Positions 1 through 13,248 of a stretch of 64,000 nucleotides of DNA are shown piece by piece (the stretch's first letter is position 1; every line of letters begins with the position of its first letter). The DNA is taken from assembly GCF_037038585.1 (NCBI RefSeq), contig NC_092521.1, forward strand, positions 74,666,398 through 74,730,397. Reading direction: 5' to 3'. The notes under the pieces were generated by a model, which was given only the letters and a program-made list of their open reading frames with translations, was not told where the DNA came from and made no database searches. This DNA is from Patagioenas fasciata (Eukaryota; Chordata; Aves; Columbiformes; Columbidae). The translations under genes and the position numbers were made by a program.

Positions 1-3000
1 AGTATCTTGGCTCCATGATTCTCTTCTTCTTTCCTTGTGTCATAGGACTATATCATATAATATATGCTATTTGTCTACACCAGATGAAGTGATGAAAAAA
101 AATCTCCTTCCAAGCAAGTGAATTTGCCCAACCGTGCTGTGACCTAGTGGCAAAGGAGAGTCTTGGAGGGATGTCGCTCTATCAGAATACATTCCTTCCA
201 ACACCTTACTCATTGGCACTTGTGACATACACAGAAGAAACAAATTTCCCCATCTTTGATTCTCTGAACTCAAGAGAACGGATCCTCCTAGGAGTACATG
301 CCAGTAGGAGTATTCTGCAGTCATGTGCATCTCCTACAACCTCTTCACACTGCATCTTTCTGAGCTTCCCTATTTGACGATCTGCCCTGTTCACGTGCAG
401 AAACTGAAATCCATGTCTCAACCTTGTCACTTCTCTCATCTTCATGTTAAACAGAGTCAAATGGGACAACATACAGACCAGAACTGCCCCTTTTTATAAC
501 ATCAATTAAATGATATAATTATAGATAGAGAACAAGCAATTACAATGCTTATACTAAAGAACAGGGATAGACATGCCAAATAGTTAATTAATCTTATCCT
601 TTGATGTGAAAAAATGGAGTAGTTTTAAAGAATAAAATGTGATTAAAATGAAATGAAACTTGACTTTACCAGATCTGAATAGTCACAGAAGTGCTTCTAC
701 TGGTTTAGATACCCTCAGTCAGCAACAATAATTTATATAAACTCTACATCAGAAGATATTATAATTGAAATTAGAGCTTTTCAATGTTTAAAAAAAAAAC
801 CTTCCAAAAGATGTTGCAATTAACAGGCAGTGAATTTGCCTTGCTAAATCCAGCATGTTTCAAGCATAACAAAAAAATAATTGCTCATCAGTAATATTAA
901 AGTTGGTGTTGAAGAAGTACTTCACTGTCTGATATTTGTCATTCAGTATTTGTTGTGCTCCTGTTTAAGACATTTCAATCTCCTTAAGAGAAGGAGAAAC
1001 AACCTGACAGATTTAGAGGATCACACCATGCATAACAATCAGTGTAAATACAATCTATAAATAACTCATAAACATAACTTGCATGAAATGTGTAACAAAT
1101 GCAGTAACAGAAATCAGTGTTTTCTCATAGTTTTAACAACTCATCAAATGTTAAAGTTGCCAAAATTATTCTTATAGAATGGACTGCTAGAAAGGTGGTT
1201 GGCCCAGATCACATGGCCACAGATAATTTCAAATGTTATCTATAATCAATACGATTGTAGGGAATTTTCTGAGAAAATGTAAGGTGGTGTAACCTTGTTG
1301 CTTGAATGCAGAGAGTTATACACTCTCTAGGGTTTTGATCTAGCTTTCATGCATACACATCTGCACACCAATACAGTTAAATTTACTTCTGTGCCCTGAT
1401 ACTGATAGGAGATCATGTCAATTTAAGAAAGAGTTTATAGTATGCAGAGTTGTTGAAAAGTTGCTTCATAAAGGAGCCATTAACATTTTTTGAGATATTC
1501 AAAAGAGAGATGACTTTCAAAAATTTTCTTAGACTGGAACACCAGCTAATGGAGACTTTCAAATTAAACCTTGTCTTGGCTGGTGTTAGGCAATACAGGC
1601 TTGCTCAGCATTCCTCAGCTGAGATAGGAGGACTCTGGGCGTGACTCTTTACCTAAAGGTGTTTGGGTGACAGATGTTTGTATGTTCTACTGAATCTCCA
1701 GGGCCTTCTCCGGGTGGGCTCTTGCAACTTCTGTGTCTCCCATATCATCTTGACAGCTTCAATAATTAGTCTCCTGCATCCAGCCTTTGGGCGTTGATGA
1801 TGAGCACTGCCTGCAACGACTTCAGAGGCTGTGGCAACTTGCCTTCTCTGAAGTTATTTGTAAGTCCTCTGTCTCAGCACTACAGTTTCTCCAGTGAAAG
1901 TAAAATTTTAATGGAGGAACAACTGTGTTGCTTCTCATCCTGCACAGTGAGTGGTACCTTGCTGAGTCTTAAACTTTTAGACCACTCTCTGCAAAAAGCC
2001 AAGGCTGCTTACTATTACAAAAAAGCCTGTTTACTATTTTAAACAACCTACACACTTACATGCTTTAAAGAATCTGTCTTGTCTTGTGCTATAGGGTTCA
2101 TTCTGTCTTCCATAATAACTAGAAAAGAAAATAACTAAGTTCAGATACATCCCCATTTCAAATCAGCATGAATAAATGAAATTTTTTAGCTTATATTTTA
2201 TGTTGATGTAACAACTCACATTTCACTTTTTCTCAGTACTTACATTCTCTCAGAGGCTGTTTTTTTCCTAATATTCAGCATGTAGCTCTGCTTCCTCCTT
2301 GAGATGGTTCAATTTTCTAATAACACACATTGCTTAAAAAATATTAATCCAAAGATAAACTCTGTGTGGTTAAGATTTCTGTATCATCTGTAGTTGTGTA
2401 CTTGTTCAGATTACTTAAGGTTTGGGGTTTTCTCTGAGCTCTCACCCGTATTTTCAGTCTGTTGTTTATCACTTTGTAATTCTCTGTGTCTTTTTTCCGA
2501 TTTTTTTAAATTGATTTTCTAAATCATAGTACTCTTGAGTTGTAGTCTTGCTTTCTGTCAGATGTTTGTTTGAACAAACTCTGTAGACTCTATGAAGAAT
2601 ATTTCTTTCAACCTTACCACATTTTTCATAGCTTTGAGGAAATTTTTAAATGTGGATTTTGTGACTGAACATATGAGAAGAGAAAATAAAATTTTTCAAA
2701 CTGAGCATATTGTGAAAATTTTAGGTGAAACACATTAAAGAGCTCACATTATTATAAAGGAATGTATTTATAATATAGAGAAAAAATTGTACAGAAAATA
2801 TGCACAGAGGATTGAATTAATGAAGGCAGGTAATAAATAAGTGCAGGTATCACTATATAATTTCTGTTTGTCATGAGGGGGACTTTCAGGCTTTTCTGTT
2901 TACAAAAACTGAATTTTTTATTTATTTTTTTTTTTAAAGCACTCTTCTGCATAAGACTTATCATTTTTCAAATCAGAGATATGATATTTTGGAGCAGCAG

Positions 3001-5157
3001 TTCACAACATCTTTCTTTTCTTTCCAGAGTAGCTTAACTTTTATAGCTATTCTTCATAGTCTTTTGATAAGGAATGGTGCTGAGAATATTGACATTTCCA
3101 TTGTAGTCCCTCCTCATTTTTACTTTCCCTGACTTCCTTTATTTCTACAATGTTCGATGGACCACTCGCAGAGTTGATGCCCAGCAGGAGAGAGGCTGAC
3201 TTTGTGACATGACACAGTGGAGCACTGATGCTGTGAGCACCAGGAAGCCCTGTGAGTGATGGCTCTCATGGGGCTTTCTACTGCCCTGATCAATGGGTTT
3301 CTTTCCAAGATGGGAGGATTTTCTGGAAAAGACCACTTTGTTTTATTTTGATTTTTGAATGGAAATTAGTGTTCGTGGAATATGTCAGGTAGAAGAGAAA
3401 GAGGCAGAAGTTCAACCTCTGTGCTACTGTTGTGATCCTTTGTCTCTCTGTTAAATGTGCTGTCTGGCATGTCAGTTATGAGAAAGATATCTGTCTCCAA
3501 GGAACTGCTCAGAGAACATAAACAGCACTGGAGTGGCTTTGAAAACATAAAAAAAAAATCCTATTCCACATGGTCAGGAGAACAGTGCAGATAGAACTAC
3601 TTGCCGTCTGGTGCATGGTCCTTTAACCAATGTTTCACGAAATACTAAGGTCTATCCTTTGGACCGTTCTTGCATGTGGAACAAATTATTGGAGGAAAAA
3701 GCAAGGCACCAGTGCTGTACTTTTACTGTACCTGACATAAATAATATACTAATTTGTATCATGAAGCATCTAAAAAGGCTACTTTCTTTGTTAATTAACA
3801 TTTTCACATGTGTTTCTTTCTGGCATATGGTGCTTATCTGACAGTTTTTAGAAGATGAAACCTTGCTCATGTTCACACAATGCATCTGGTATCAGCTCTA
3901 CCCTTGTCGCCACATGCATCCAATAATCCTCATATTCTCAAGCAGATATTTCAGAGGTGGAGAGCTAGTGGAGAAAAGCGTGACATAACAAAAAATAAGC
4001 AATGGTCTCTCTTTTTTGTCTCATCTATTTTACACTGGTTTTAATTCAGTGATTTATAAAGAACTAATCTTGATCTATGTCAGTTCAATGTGGAAAGGAA
4101 CAAGCTCCTTACTTTCAGACTTCGGTCTCACTCCTGAACAAAATGTACTTACTAAAGTGGTGAGTCTTGCTATGAGAAGGTTGGATACAGCACTATGTGC
4201 AATACCAGCCTTCAGTATTGATAATCTGAGCAGGTCTGGCAACTCAATACAGCTCTGTGTTTTCTAGTTTAAGCAGAACTTGACAGTCACTTTATCCCTG
4301 CAGTTCCCTTATCCTCTAGCATTTTGTGATAAGCCCTAAGTCCTGCATAGTACATGAGCTCATTGATGGGATGAATGAAGAATGAGGAGGATTTTTCATT
4401 GCTCCCATTAAATGTGAATGCTTTCAACAATAATTTAGCAGGAAAACAGTGTTACTTCATAGGAAAGTCTACCTCGGGCAGACATGCTTTTAAAAGCTGT
4501 GCTTTATTGTTGTACTATGCTGAACAATCCCATTTCTTTCTTTTCCCCTCTCCTTCTCACTGCAAGGAACTTGTTTATTCCAGGAAAATTGCTTTTGCAC
4601 CATGATGAGGCTGCACCATGATGACTAAAACTGCCAGGACTGTCAAGACTTCATATCAGGAGAGGCAAATGACAGACTAGGGTGGATTACTTGACACTGG
4701 CACAGTTAACACTAACTCTGCAACTGTGGTGTGATGTGCTGCTCCCACATGTATAGCCCTTGTGAGGAACTCAGCCATCATGATTCTTCTCTGCAAGGAT
4801 GACAAACACCTTGAACTAGATTATAAGCAGATTCCAGCTCAATCTGTTCACATACTAAAGGGTAGATAATTCAGTTTGAAGTCAGATTCTGGAAATATTT
4901 TCAAATCCAGTTCATGTTAGTCTTCAAAGCCCCCCAAACAAGTCTGGCATGAAGAGTATAACATATCTGAAGGAGAGATGAATTTTATCTGAAGCTGGAA
5001 AATCATGCACACATTAGCTACAAAATGAGTGCAGTTTTAAGACAAGTATCCTACAAATCTCTGAATTTCCCTATCATTATAGTTAGGAAAGTCACTACTG
5101 TATGCTACACATGGACTTGCTTTGCTTACAATTTTCTGCATCATTCTTGATGACTAT

Positions 5158-5181
5158 TTATATATATATACATATATAAAA
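5158..5181. repeat. Short TA microsatellite
   Basis: An imperfect TA dinucleotide tract interrupted by one C, in AT-rich single-copy DNA. No gene is attached to it. Confidence 0.7.
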
Positions 5182-6461
5182 GGGTTATGTTTATTAGTCT
5201 TTCCCCTTGACTGCAGATGGACTGAGTGATCTAATAAGCTGTTTTCCATTTATGACTTCTGATTTCATGAATAACATTTTTTGATGGAAAAATAAGGAGA
5301 ACATCAAAAGATGCCTATACAGAAAATTGGAATATCATTTCATATTATCATAACCATACATGAAATGTAACATTAGAATATTTTTAGAAGAAATTTCCAC
5401 TTGTGAATTTCAGAAGGACAGCTTATAAGTTGATTGCAATTTAAAACAGATCCAAATACTGACTGGGATATCGTGCTCTGCTTTCTTTCATCAGCAGGTG
5501 AGAGGGAAGGTAACAGTAGAAGGTACCCTGAACTTGGTTTCCTGGCTCAGATACAGACTTGCTTTGTTGTCTGTTTTACATAATCTCTCAGCCTTATTTC
5601 CTACATCTTTTTAAAAAGTGGGCTAAAGGAGTAAGTACTAAACACAGTTATTTCATCTCTATTCAATGAGATTGGCAGTTTCTGTAAAACCCCATAATTA
5701 TCAACATTTTGCAGAACCACGCTTTCTGTCAGAGCTAAGACATTCTCCATCATGACTATGTATTTCCAAATCCATTTCAAAACCATGTGTGCATCCATGC
5801 TTAAAGAAATTCAAGGTGTAGATCTTGCCTAAAGAAGGCTTTGCAAGACATTCCCCACAAGGAGTTACAAATACACCAAAGCTTGAATAGTTTTCCAGAT
5901 TTGAAAACATAGGGTTGAAATCAACTACAGCTCAGGAGAAGGAGATGGCAGTGCCCAGGAGCCTGAAATAAATCAAAATGAACATCACAGAAATGTACAT
6001 AATGCTTGAGTGGCCAAGGCTCTGTTAGTTACTTTTCCTCTTTTTCAAATGTGCACCCTCCTTCTATCCCAGCGACCTGCTTTTTGACATCTTCTCTTGC
6101 TCTTTTTTTTCCTTGCTTGATAAGAAAAAAATGATTTGTGCTGGACTACTCCTAGACTTATTTATTAGTTTGAAGAATTTTCAGCAGGGTTAGCCAGATC
6201 AGAGAGATTAAAGATTCTGTTGAGACACTGGCTGTGATAAGATCCTGGTGATTCTCAACACCGCATAAATATAGATTCCAAACCTCTCAAGATCTCCCCG
6301 TCTGCTTTTGCCAGGTAAAAAGTTTGCAAAGAGCAGGGTGGAACAAGCACACCTGCCTTCTCCAGTTCATGCTATGCACAATTGTCACAGCAGAGGAGTT
6401 TCAGAGCTCTCTCATGATGTGGGGCTCGTTAGGGTGGTTACAATTCTCTAGTCTAGAAGAC

Positions 6462-6485
6462 ACACACAGAGACACACACACACAA
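6462..6485. repeat. CA-rich microsatellite
   Basis: An imperfect CA tract with interspersed GA, followed by a short CAG-like run. It explains the His/Thr/Gln-rich stretch of the short open frame that crosses it, which is therefore unlikely to be a gene. Confidence 0.65.
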
Positions 6486-7955
6486 CAGCAGCAAGATGTG
6501 AAGGCATATAAAGCTCACCATATCACAGATGTGAAACTCCAGCTCAAGGTTTTATTTATGAAAAGAACTGCTTTCCTTGTTTCTTTGTGTGAACTTTTTC
6601 CCGTAGGATGATTGTCAAACACGCACCAAATGTCACAGTGTTTTGAAAGACCAAAAATGGTCTTTATTCACAAAGGTACTTGAGCACATGTCTTTAATGC
6701 AACTGGACAACTGCTTCAGGCTACACATGTGCCTAAATACTGAACTGAATAAAGGCCTGCAGTATGAAGATAAACCCCAATCACTCAGACCCTAATTTTC
6801 TTTCTTAGTTTTGAAAACTGAGCAATTGAGAATTGATAAAGTAGCATTTAAAGAGGAAAAGCCAATATATGATTTACAAGGTATTCTAGAAGATACATTA
6901 GAAAGCATTATGGGATGCAATCAATCAGTGCCCGGACCACTCAAGATACTAAATGCTTTTCTCTTTTCTACTTCCAGCAAGTAAGCGGACAGATTAGGTG
7001 TTAGTATGGCACATTTTTCTAACTGATGGCGTCATTTTCTAGCACCTTTTCTTTATTTATGTTCCAGTGTTTATCCAATTTCCTTTATAACACCATCCAA
7101 AGCAGAAACATGAGGTACTTGTTATTTAACCTCTATGATACCTTCAGAAATTGGCAGAACACACTGGACTCATATTCTTATTGTTGCTTTAGATGACAAT
7201 TTGGCAAAACTGAAAAACTGCTAGATTAAGTTTATTTACTGCTGTCACCATAAAAATATGGAGTTGTTAGCACATATTTTGCCTTAGAATTAATTTGTTT
7301 TTTCTTACTAGTAAGCAAGGTTGAGTGAGAAAGACCTTCTCCTGTTCCTAGTAAAATAAATAAGAATTTTGGCACCAACAGACAATGGGAGGAACACGAG
7401 TTCCTAATTATTCATGAATTTCCTGGTATCAGACTGAGCTGCACAAGAGTTTGGAAACTGTGAGCCAATGTACCTCATAATTTATTTAGCAAACAATGGA
7501 AATTTATACCAAAGAAAGAGAATTCTATTCCCTGGCTGAGGGGCTTCTGGCTGTCTAACAGTCAGCTCAGAGATACTGATTTCACTGTAGTTTGTCCCTC
7601 GTGACTTCAGTTTGCAATCAAAAACATAACCAACTGACAAAACTCCCACTGTGTGTACTAAAGAGCTGGGCTTTCCACAGAATCAGTCAAATGCTCATGC
7701 TTGTTTCCCAAGCTATTTTTTCCCTTCCTTGTCAATGTAATATATTTGATGGCAACATTGCATACATGTAGCATGCCAGAAATAACTTGTAAACTTTGGT
7801 AGTTTTAACAATACAATATGACCTATCCACCCAATCTGAACAGTTACAAGCCTTGTCTTTGCTGTAAAGACTCAAGTTAAAGCAAGGGGGTTGGTTCTAG
7901 CTAGAGTCTATGTACATTTGAAACTGTGAGCACATTGTTTTACTTGTTCTGCTGG

Positions 7956-8760
7956 TGTTTTGGTTTAACCTGAACTAGCAATCAATAGCTGTTCTCTCGC
8001 TCTCCCCTCCTCCCACCCAAACAGGGAAGAGAATCAAAAGGGAAGGGAGAAGCTCATGGATTGAGACAAACATAGATTAGAAAAGTAAGAAAATAATACT
8101 AATATACTAATGCTAATATGCTAATAATGCTAATATGCTAATAGTATATAAAAAATGGAAAATAGAATATAAAATACACTCAGCTCAATTCCTCTTGAAC
8201 TCAGTCTGCAAGGAAGCAACCATTCCCAGAAAAAGAGAGGCAACCCTGGTCCAAAACAGCTGATCCTAGGGGAAAGAAAGGCGGAAAGGCCCAGAGTCCA
8301 ACTATAAAACAGCAGGATGGCAAAAGGCCAAACTAAAGGAAGTAGTGAGTGGAATTCAACCGAAACAGGGCAGAACGATAACCTGTCCTCCTGGCCAGAA
8401 AACCTGACTCTCCCTAAACACGAAGCATGATGCTAATGGCATGAAATATTCTTCTTGATCAGTCTGTATGCAAGTTGTCTCACCTATGCTCCTCTTCCCA
8501 GCTGCATCACACCTTCAGATAGAGACCTCAAAAAGACCTTGGCTGCCAGACAACAACTAAGATAACAATAAGCTCTTACTTTCTCTTTGTTCCAACTCAA
8601 AACCACTGGAAACTTACTTGAATAGAAAGTATTAATTCTGCCCTGGTGTGTTATCTCCTTGTTCTCAAACTAAATCCATACAACAACTGTGCCAGCTATG
8701 AAAGATACAAGTTTCTAACTGCATGAAGAAAATTAACTCACTCTCTATCATATCAGCACA
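7956..8760 (-). mobile_element. Solo LTR, avian ERVL-like, 805 bp, minus strand
   Basis: On the minus strand the element starts TGTGCTGATATG and ends TTAAACCAAAACA, giving the TG...CA termini of an LTR. It is flanked by an exact 5-bp duplication, gctgg, at 7951-7955 and 8761-8765. Five-base duplications are typical of class III (ERVL-like) elements. Near its 5' end it carries the GAGTTAATTTTCTT block also present at the start of the LTR at 20180, and the GCATGATGCTAATGGCATG-type block corresponds to the GCCATATGGTGTCATGC block there, so the two are related. An AT-rich minisatellite (8098-8144) sits inside. No retroviral internal sequence adjoins, so this is a solo LTR left by recombination. 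The family assignment is from memory of avian LTRs. Confidence 0.85.
8098..8144. repeat. ATGCTAAT-type minisatellite inside the LTR
   Basis: About five imperfect copies of an 8-9 base ATGCTAAT unit in tandem. The array lies wholly inside the LTR at 7956-8760, so it arose after insertion or was carried in the source LTR. Confidence 0.75.
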
Positions 8761-8765
8761 GCTGG

Positions 8766-11700
8766 CCTGTCCAGGGATAACAAGCTGAATTTTGATCTCA
8801 TCGTGTTTTAAAACAACCACAGAGCTGTGTCAATGCAGATGAAATTTTTCAAATTCTATTAGACCTCTGATATCGTCTCACAACTTCCATGTGTATCCAA
8901 TAGGACAGAAAGTTTTCTTTGCTGTATTAGCACAAAGGAATTCCTAATGTAGATCATATTATTGCAGCAATAAAAATGATAAGATGTGTCAGTAAAAGGT
9001 CTTAGAGCTGCAAGTGAACTAGTGACACTACTTTGGACATTGGAGTTCAGGTATTATTTCACTGGGGTGCAGCCACTCAGACTAGATTAGCTTAATGTAG
9101 GCTAACTCAGCAGAAAATGTAACCTCAGAGACATCTTTTGAGAATTGAGAAGCCCTCCTTAAGTTGAAACTTACTGTCACATTTTGCAGCAGTGGTGGCA
9201 CCAGAGAGGTGGAAACACAGATACGTAAAACCTAGGCTGTACTTGACAGAGCCCAAAAGCAGGAATGAAATTGCTATATTTTACTTCCTTAATGATTATG
9301 CACATGACTTCCTGAGTTTAAGCCAAACTCCACAGAAGTCAAAGAGAGTCCCTTTGCTACAAGGGAAGTGTGTGTTCAGTCCAAAAGAACGTTGTATTTG
9401 GAATCCAATGTCATTGATATTTATTTTTTTTAGAATCTATTAGTCTATCCTACTGAAGTCACAACTGGAATAAAAGCTATATGATTTTAAAAAAAATGAA
9501 GAAATGCTAGATATTTCTTTGCTTTTGTCATATTGAATATATCTGGTTTTGGTTTTTTTTCTTATGACTGTGAGTGCTAAAAGCACCAATATTCATAAGA
9601 CTTACAATAAAATAGAGAACACTGCATAGGAAATCTCCAGTGAGACTTTCTGAAAGGAGTTGACAGAGCTTTGGTGTACAGGTGGCTGGTGTTTTTGACT
9701 GACCTATAGGAAATTGAGTTTTCTGTTACTATTAAATACAGCGAAGGCAATCTTCTGGGTCTCAGAGGCAGATGGATCCACTGCTAGAGAATCACATAAA
9801 TGGTCTTTTAAACATGTTCCTAGCATCAGATTTGCAACAGCAGTTACGTATAATTTACTCTATAGCATCAATAAATCCCCAATATGAAAAAGACAATGCA
9901 TTATACTGTGTACCACTGGCTAGGAGGCTCATTAGGGCAAGATGTGTGGGAAACGAATAGTAAGAACATACATACTGGATAAGGTGTCATTCTTACTGAG
10001 TGAATCACTTCAGCAAATAGAAAATACTGGCTGAGATGACATTGCTGGCCTTCATTGTGAAACAACTTTCAGGAATATATTCTGGTTTGTTTTGTTTTTG
10101 TTTTCCCTCTCTCCATGAGCTGGTAATTGCAGCCTGAAAATTTTTCTAATCTCAGTCCCAAAAGGATATTGGATAATTTAAGGGATTTATGCAAGTTAAG
10201 CCTTGTGCAACAGTAACTAGCCTGAGCAGAGTAGGGAAGTTGGAGAAAAAAAATGAGATTTGTCCCTTCAAAACTTTTGCTTGCTCATGAGAAAATTTAG
10301 GGCAGTGTATGAAATCTCCTGCCAGATCTTTTCAATCATTGACAAAATGTGGGGGAAAAAAAAAAGGGGGGGGGAAATTAAGCAGTTTTCTCCAAAAGAT
10401 ATGAACTTTTCCAGAGAAAGCCATAGCACACTTCAAGAAACAGGATAATTTTTCATTGGTTCTGACAGACTTAGTCTCTGTGCTTCACTAGTCCAGGGAT
10501 GAAATGAGAAAGGTTCATTCTCTGTGTGCCTGGCCTTGTCGTAACTCTAAAGGCACAGAAGCATAGCAGTAGCAGCAGCATATGATAATGTATATTTTCC
10601 TGATAGACTGTCTTTTGTCATGTACTACATAATGCAGAAGCAGAAAGGCACTCCGCCTGGTTTTATCTGCATCTATGCCAGAAGATTTGCTGGTAGAGCT
10701 CGTGCAGACAGAGGATGCAATTTTGCTACGTTCCTAGCTCTATAGCTAGGGCAGCAGTATCTCGTAACATATTTAACTTCAGGGAGAATTTTTTAATTTC
10801 CTGTTTCAGTATTTGTCTCTTTTCTGGGGCCAGAATAAAAACTATCTCTACTTCATTAACTTCTGCCTTTGGAGAAAGAGAGTCTTTCCACTAGAAGGGT
10901 TACAAATGCCCATATAAATTTAAGCTCAGTGTTTTGTACACTTTTCATGAAGAATAGGTTGCTGAAAATTTCAGGTTACTAAGGTATAACAAAAAAAAAA
11001 TCGTATGAACATTCAGTAAATTATTGCATCTCTTATAGTACTTCGGTAATGATGACAAAGCTATTTGTCTTCCAGCAACCTTCAAGCCATGCTTTTCCTA
11101 TAGCACTCTGTTAGCTGAAGCCCAGGACACGGCTTAGATTGATATAGTTTGACATGGTTCTAATATGATTCTTTGAATCTAATATGACAAACAGACATAA
11201 ACAACACAAACCTTCCAGCTAACAAGTTTTGAACAAACTAACTAGGGAAAAGAGATATTTTGAAAAATAAATGATACATAAAAAAAGGTAACTGTCCTGG
11301 CCTAATAACATCTTTATTGAAAAAATGCAGAAAAAAGTCTTAAAATTTCAAATTCAAAAATGCTAATGAGATAGTATGTATCTTCTTAGTTGTGACTATA
11401 TCTTGGGCATCTGTTAATGAATATTCATAAAAGATTAGCACCAACTTAAAACGACAACATACTAGCTATGATGGATATGAACTCAGAATCTTACCACTGG
11501 TTTGAACAAATATCTATTACAGACTAAAACACCAAACTTTGAAACTGCCATTTTCTTCACAATAGTGACATCAACATGATAGAAACTGTTTTTGTATAAT
11601 AAAGAAATATTTGCCCTTAAATGGAATTGCTATTGCATACTTTGAAAGTATTCACTAAAAAAATCTCTTGAGGAAAAGGGACCGAAATTAAAATTTTGCA

Positions 11701-12303
11701 TGTATACACAGTTACATTACCCTTATTTAAATTATCATTTGTAAACCTAAGTGGTTGTACATTTCCATCCCCTTAATCTCCAGAAAAAATATTATTGTAT
11801 CAAGTGTGTCCTAGAATCTCAGTTTTCACTGAAGCAAAAAATGTTCTTACTGCACATGATGACATAGATAACCTTAAAAATAAGAACTGAATATAAATGA
11901 TGACAACATTTTCATCCAGAAAGAAGCCATTCATCTCAAGAAGTGCTTAACTCTGCAGCTATGTTGGTGGCAGTTCAGTTGTCTCTATTTTTAACTAACT
12001 ACAGTAGGACTCAAGTATAACACATTATTTTCTATCTACTAATATCTGTATCCTTTCCAAATTAATTTTATGTGTACTCAGATATGATGAATAACCCTAG
12101 TGTTCTCAAACTCTGTCTCTTAATATCTTTTGTATTGGTGTGATGCATTGCTAAGGCAAGTCCGTAATACTTTGAAAACTGGAATGAGGAACAGTGAAAT
12201 AAAATACAGCTAAGAACAGAGTACGGTTTATACTATCCTCTCTTACGTGAAGCCTTATACATACTACATATGTGTGTATGTATACGCACACCTGCACATA
12301 TAT
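8766..12303. other. Single-copy AT-rich DNA without recognised genes
   Basis: No gene or transposon is recognised. Short open frames such as the 62-codon ones at 9772-9960 and 10260-10448 have no recognisable motif. A homopolymer pair (A run then G run) lies at 10351-10375, and small AGC repeats occur near 10567. The last 50 bases are TA/TG-rich and form the target of the CR1 that follows. Confidence 0.6.
10351..10375. repeat. G/A/G homopolymer tract
   Basis: Five G, about ten A, then nine G form a purine-only block. It is likely to be length-variable and prone to sequencing error. Confidence 0.7.
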
Positions 12304-13248
12304 ATCACAGTATCACAGTATGTTTGGGATTGGAAGGGACCTCAAAAGATCATCTAGTCCAATCCCCCTGCTGGAGCAGGAACGCCTAGGTGAGGTCGCA
12401 CAGGAATGTGTCCAGGCGGGCTTTGAATGTCTCCAGGGAAGGAGACTCCACAACCTCCCTGGGCAGCCTGTTCCAGTACTCTGTTACCCTCACTGAGAAG
12501 AAGTTCTTTCTCAAATTTAAGTGGAACCTCTTGTGATCCAGCTTGATCCCATTGCCCCTTGTCCTATCATTGTTTGCCACTGAGAAGAGCCTGACTCCAT
12601 CCTCGTGGCACTCACCCTTTATATATTTATAAACATTAATAAGGTCACCCCTCAGTCTCCTCTTCTCCAAACTAAAGAGCCCCAGCTCCCTCAGCCTTTC
12701 TTCATAAGGGAGGCGCTCCACTCCCTTAATCATCTTTGTTGCCCTACGCTGGACCCTCTCCAGCAGTTCCCTGTCCTTCTTGAACTGAGGGGCCCAGAAC
12801 TGGACACAATATTCCAGATGGGGTCTCACCAGGGTGGAGTAGAGGGGAAGGAGGACCTCTCTCGATCTACTGACCACCCCCCTTGTAATACACCCAAGGA
12901 TGCCATTGACCTTCCTGGCCACAAGGGCACAGTGCTGGCTCATGGTCATCCTGTTGTCTATCAGGACCGCCAGGTCCCTTTCCCCTGCACTGCTCTCTAA
13001 TAGGTCATTCCCCAACCTATACTGGAACCTGGGGTTGTTCCTGCCCAGATGCAGGACTCTACACTTTCCCTTGTTAAATTCCATCAGGTTATCCCCTGCC
13101 CAACTCTCCAGCCTGTCCAGGTCCCGCTGGATGGCAGCACAGCCTTCTGGCGTGTCAGCCACTCCTCCCAGCTTAGTGTCATCAGCAAACTTGCTGATAG
13201 TACACTCAATTCCCTCGTCTAAATCGTTAATGAATATATTGAATAATA
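12304..13248 (-). mobile_element. CR1 LINE, 5'-truncated, about 945 bp, minus strand
   Basis: A 3' portion of a CR1 retrotransposon reading on the minus strand. It covers the reverse transcriptase from just before the catalytic FADD motif to the ORF2 stop, then a short 3' UTR that ends at 12304 in two tandem octamers (plus-strand atcacagt at 12304-12311 and 12312-12319). The 5' end stops abruptly at about 13248 within the LFNIFIND motif, the usual 5' truncation of target-primed reverse transcription. It lies in a TA/TG-rich tract on both sides. The reading frame is uninterrupted, so this is among the younger CR1 copies in the window. Confidence 0.93.
12386..13248 (-). pseudogene. CR1 ORF2 reverse transcriptase, C-terminal fragment
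   Basis: An uninterrupted frame, nominally 289 codons to 13255, whose first two or three residues come from flanking DNA; the ATG is accidental. The product matches the CR1 ORF2 C-terminus as I know the family. The sequence opens with [16 protein letters not shown], and the catalytic FADD is at residues 23-26 (Asp codons at 13178-13183). It continues through the thumb-like [11 protein letters not shown] segment and the [20 protein letters not shown] and [16 protein letters not shown] segments, and ends in [19 protein letters not shown] before a TAG stop. The endonuclease domain, the fingers and the first catalytic Asp motif are missing, so it cannot act as an enzyme. The frame has no stop or frameshift over 860 bases. 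Confidence 0.92.

Larger units (their letters stand above)
1..7950. other. Single-copy AT-rich intergenic or intronic DNA
   Basis: No gene, transposon or RNA gene was recognised here. Open frames on either strand are all under about 100 codons, lack known motifs and overlap one another antisense, as expected by chance. Visible low-complexity tracts are a T-rich run near 2916-2938, a short TA run at 5158-5181 and a CA-rich run near 6462-6485. The first 470 bases carry several overlapping short frames on both strands; they are discussed as a finding. Regulatory function cannot be judged without cross-species alignment. Confidence 0.6.
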
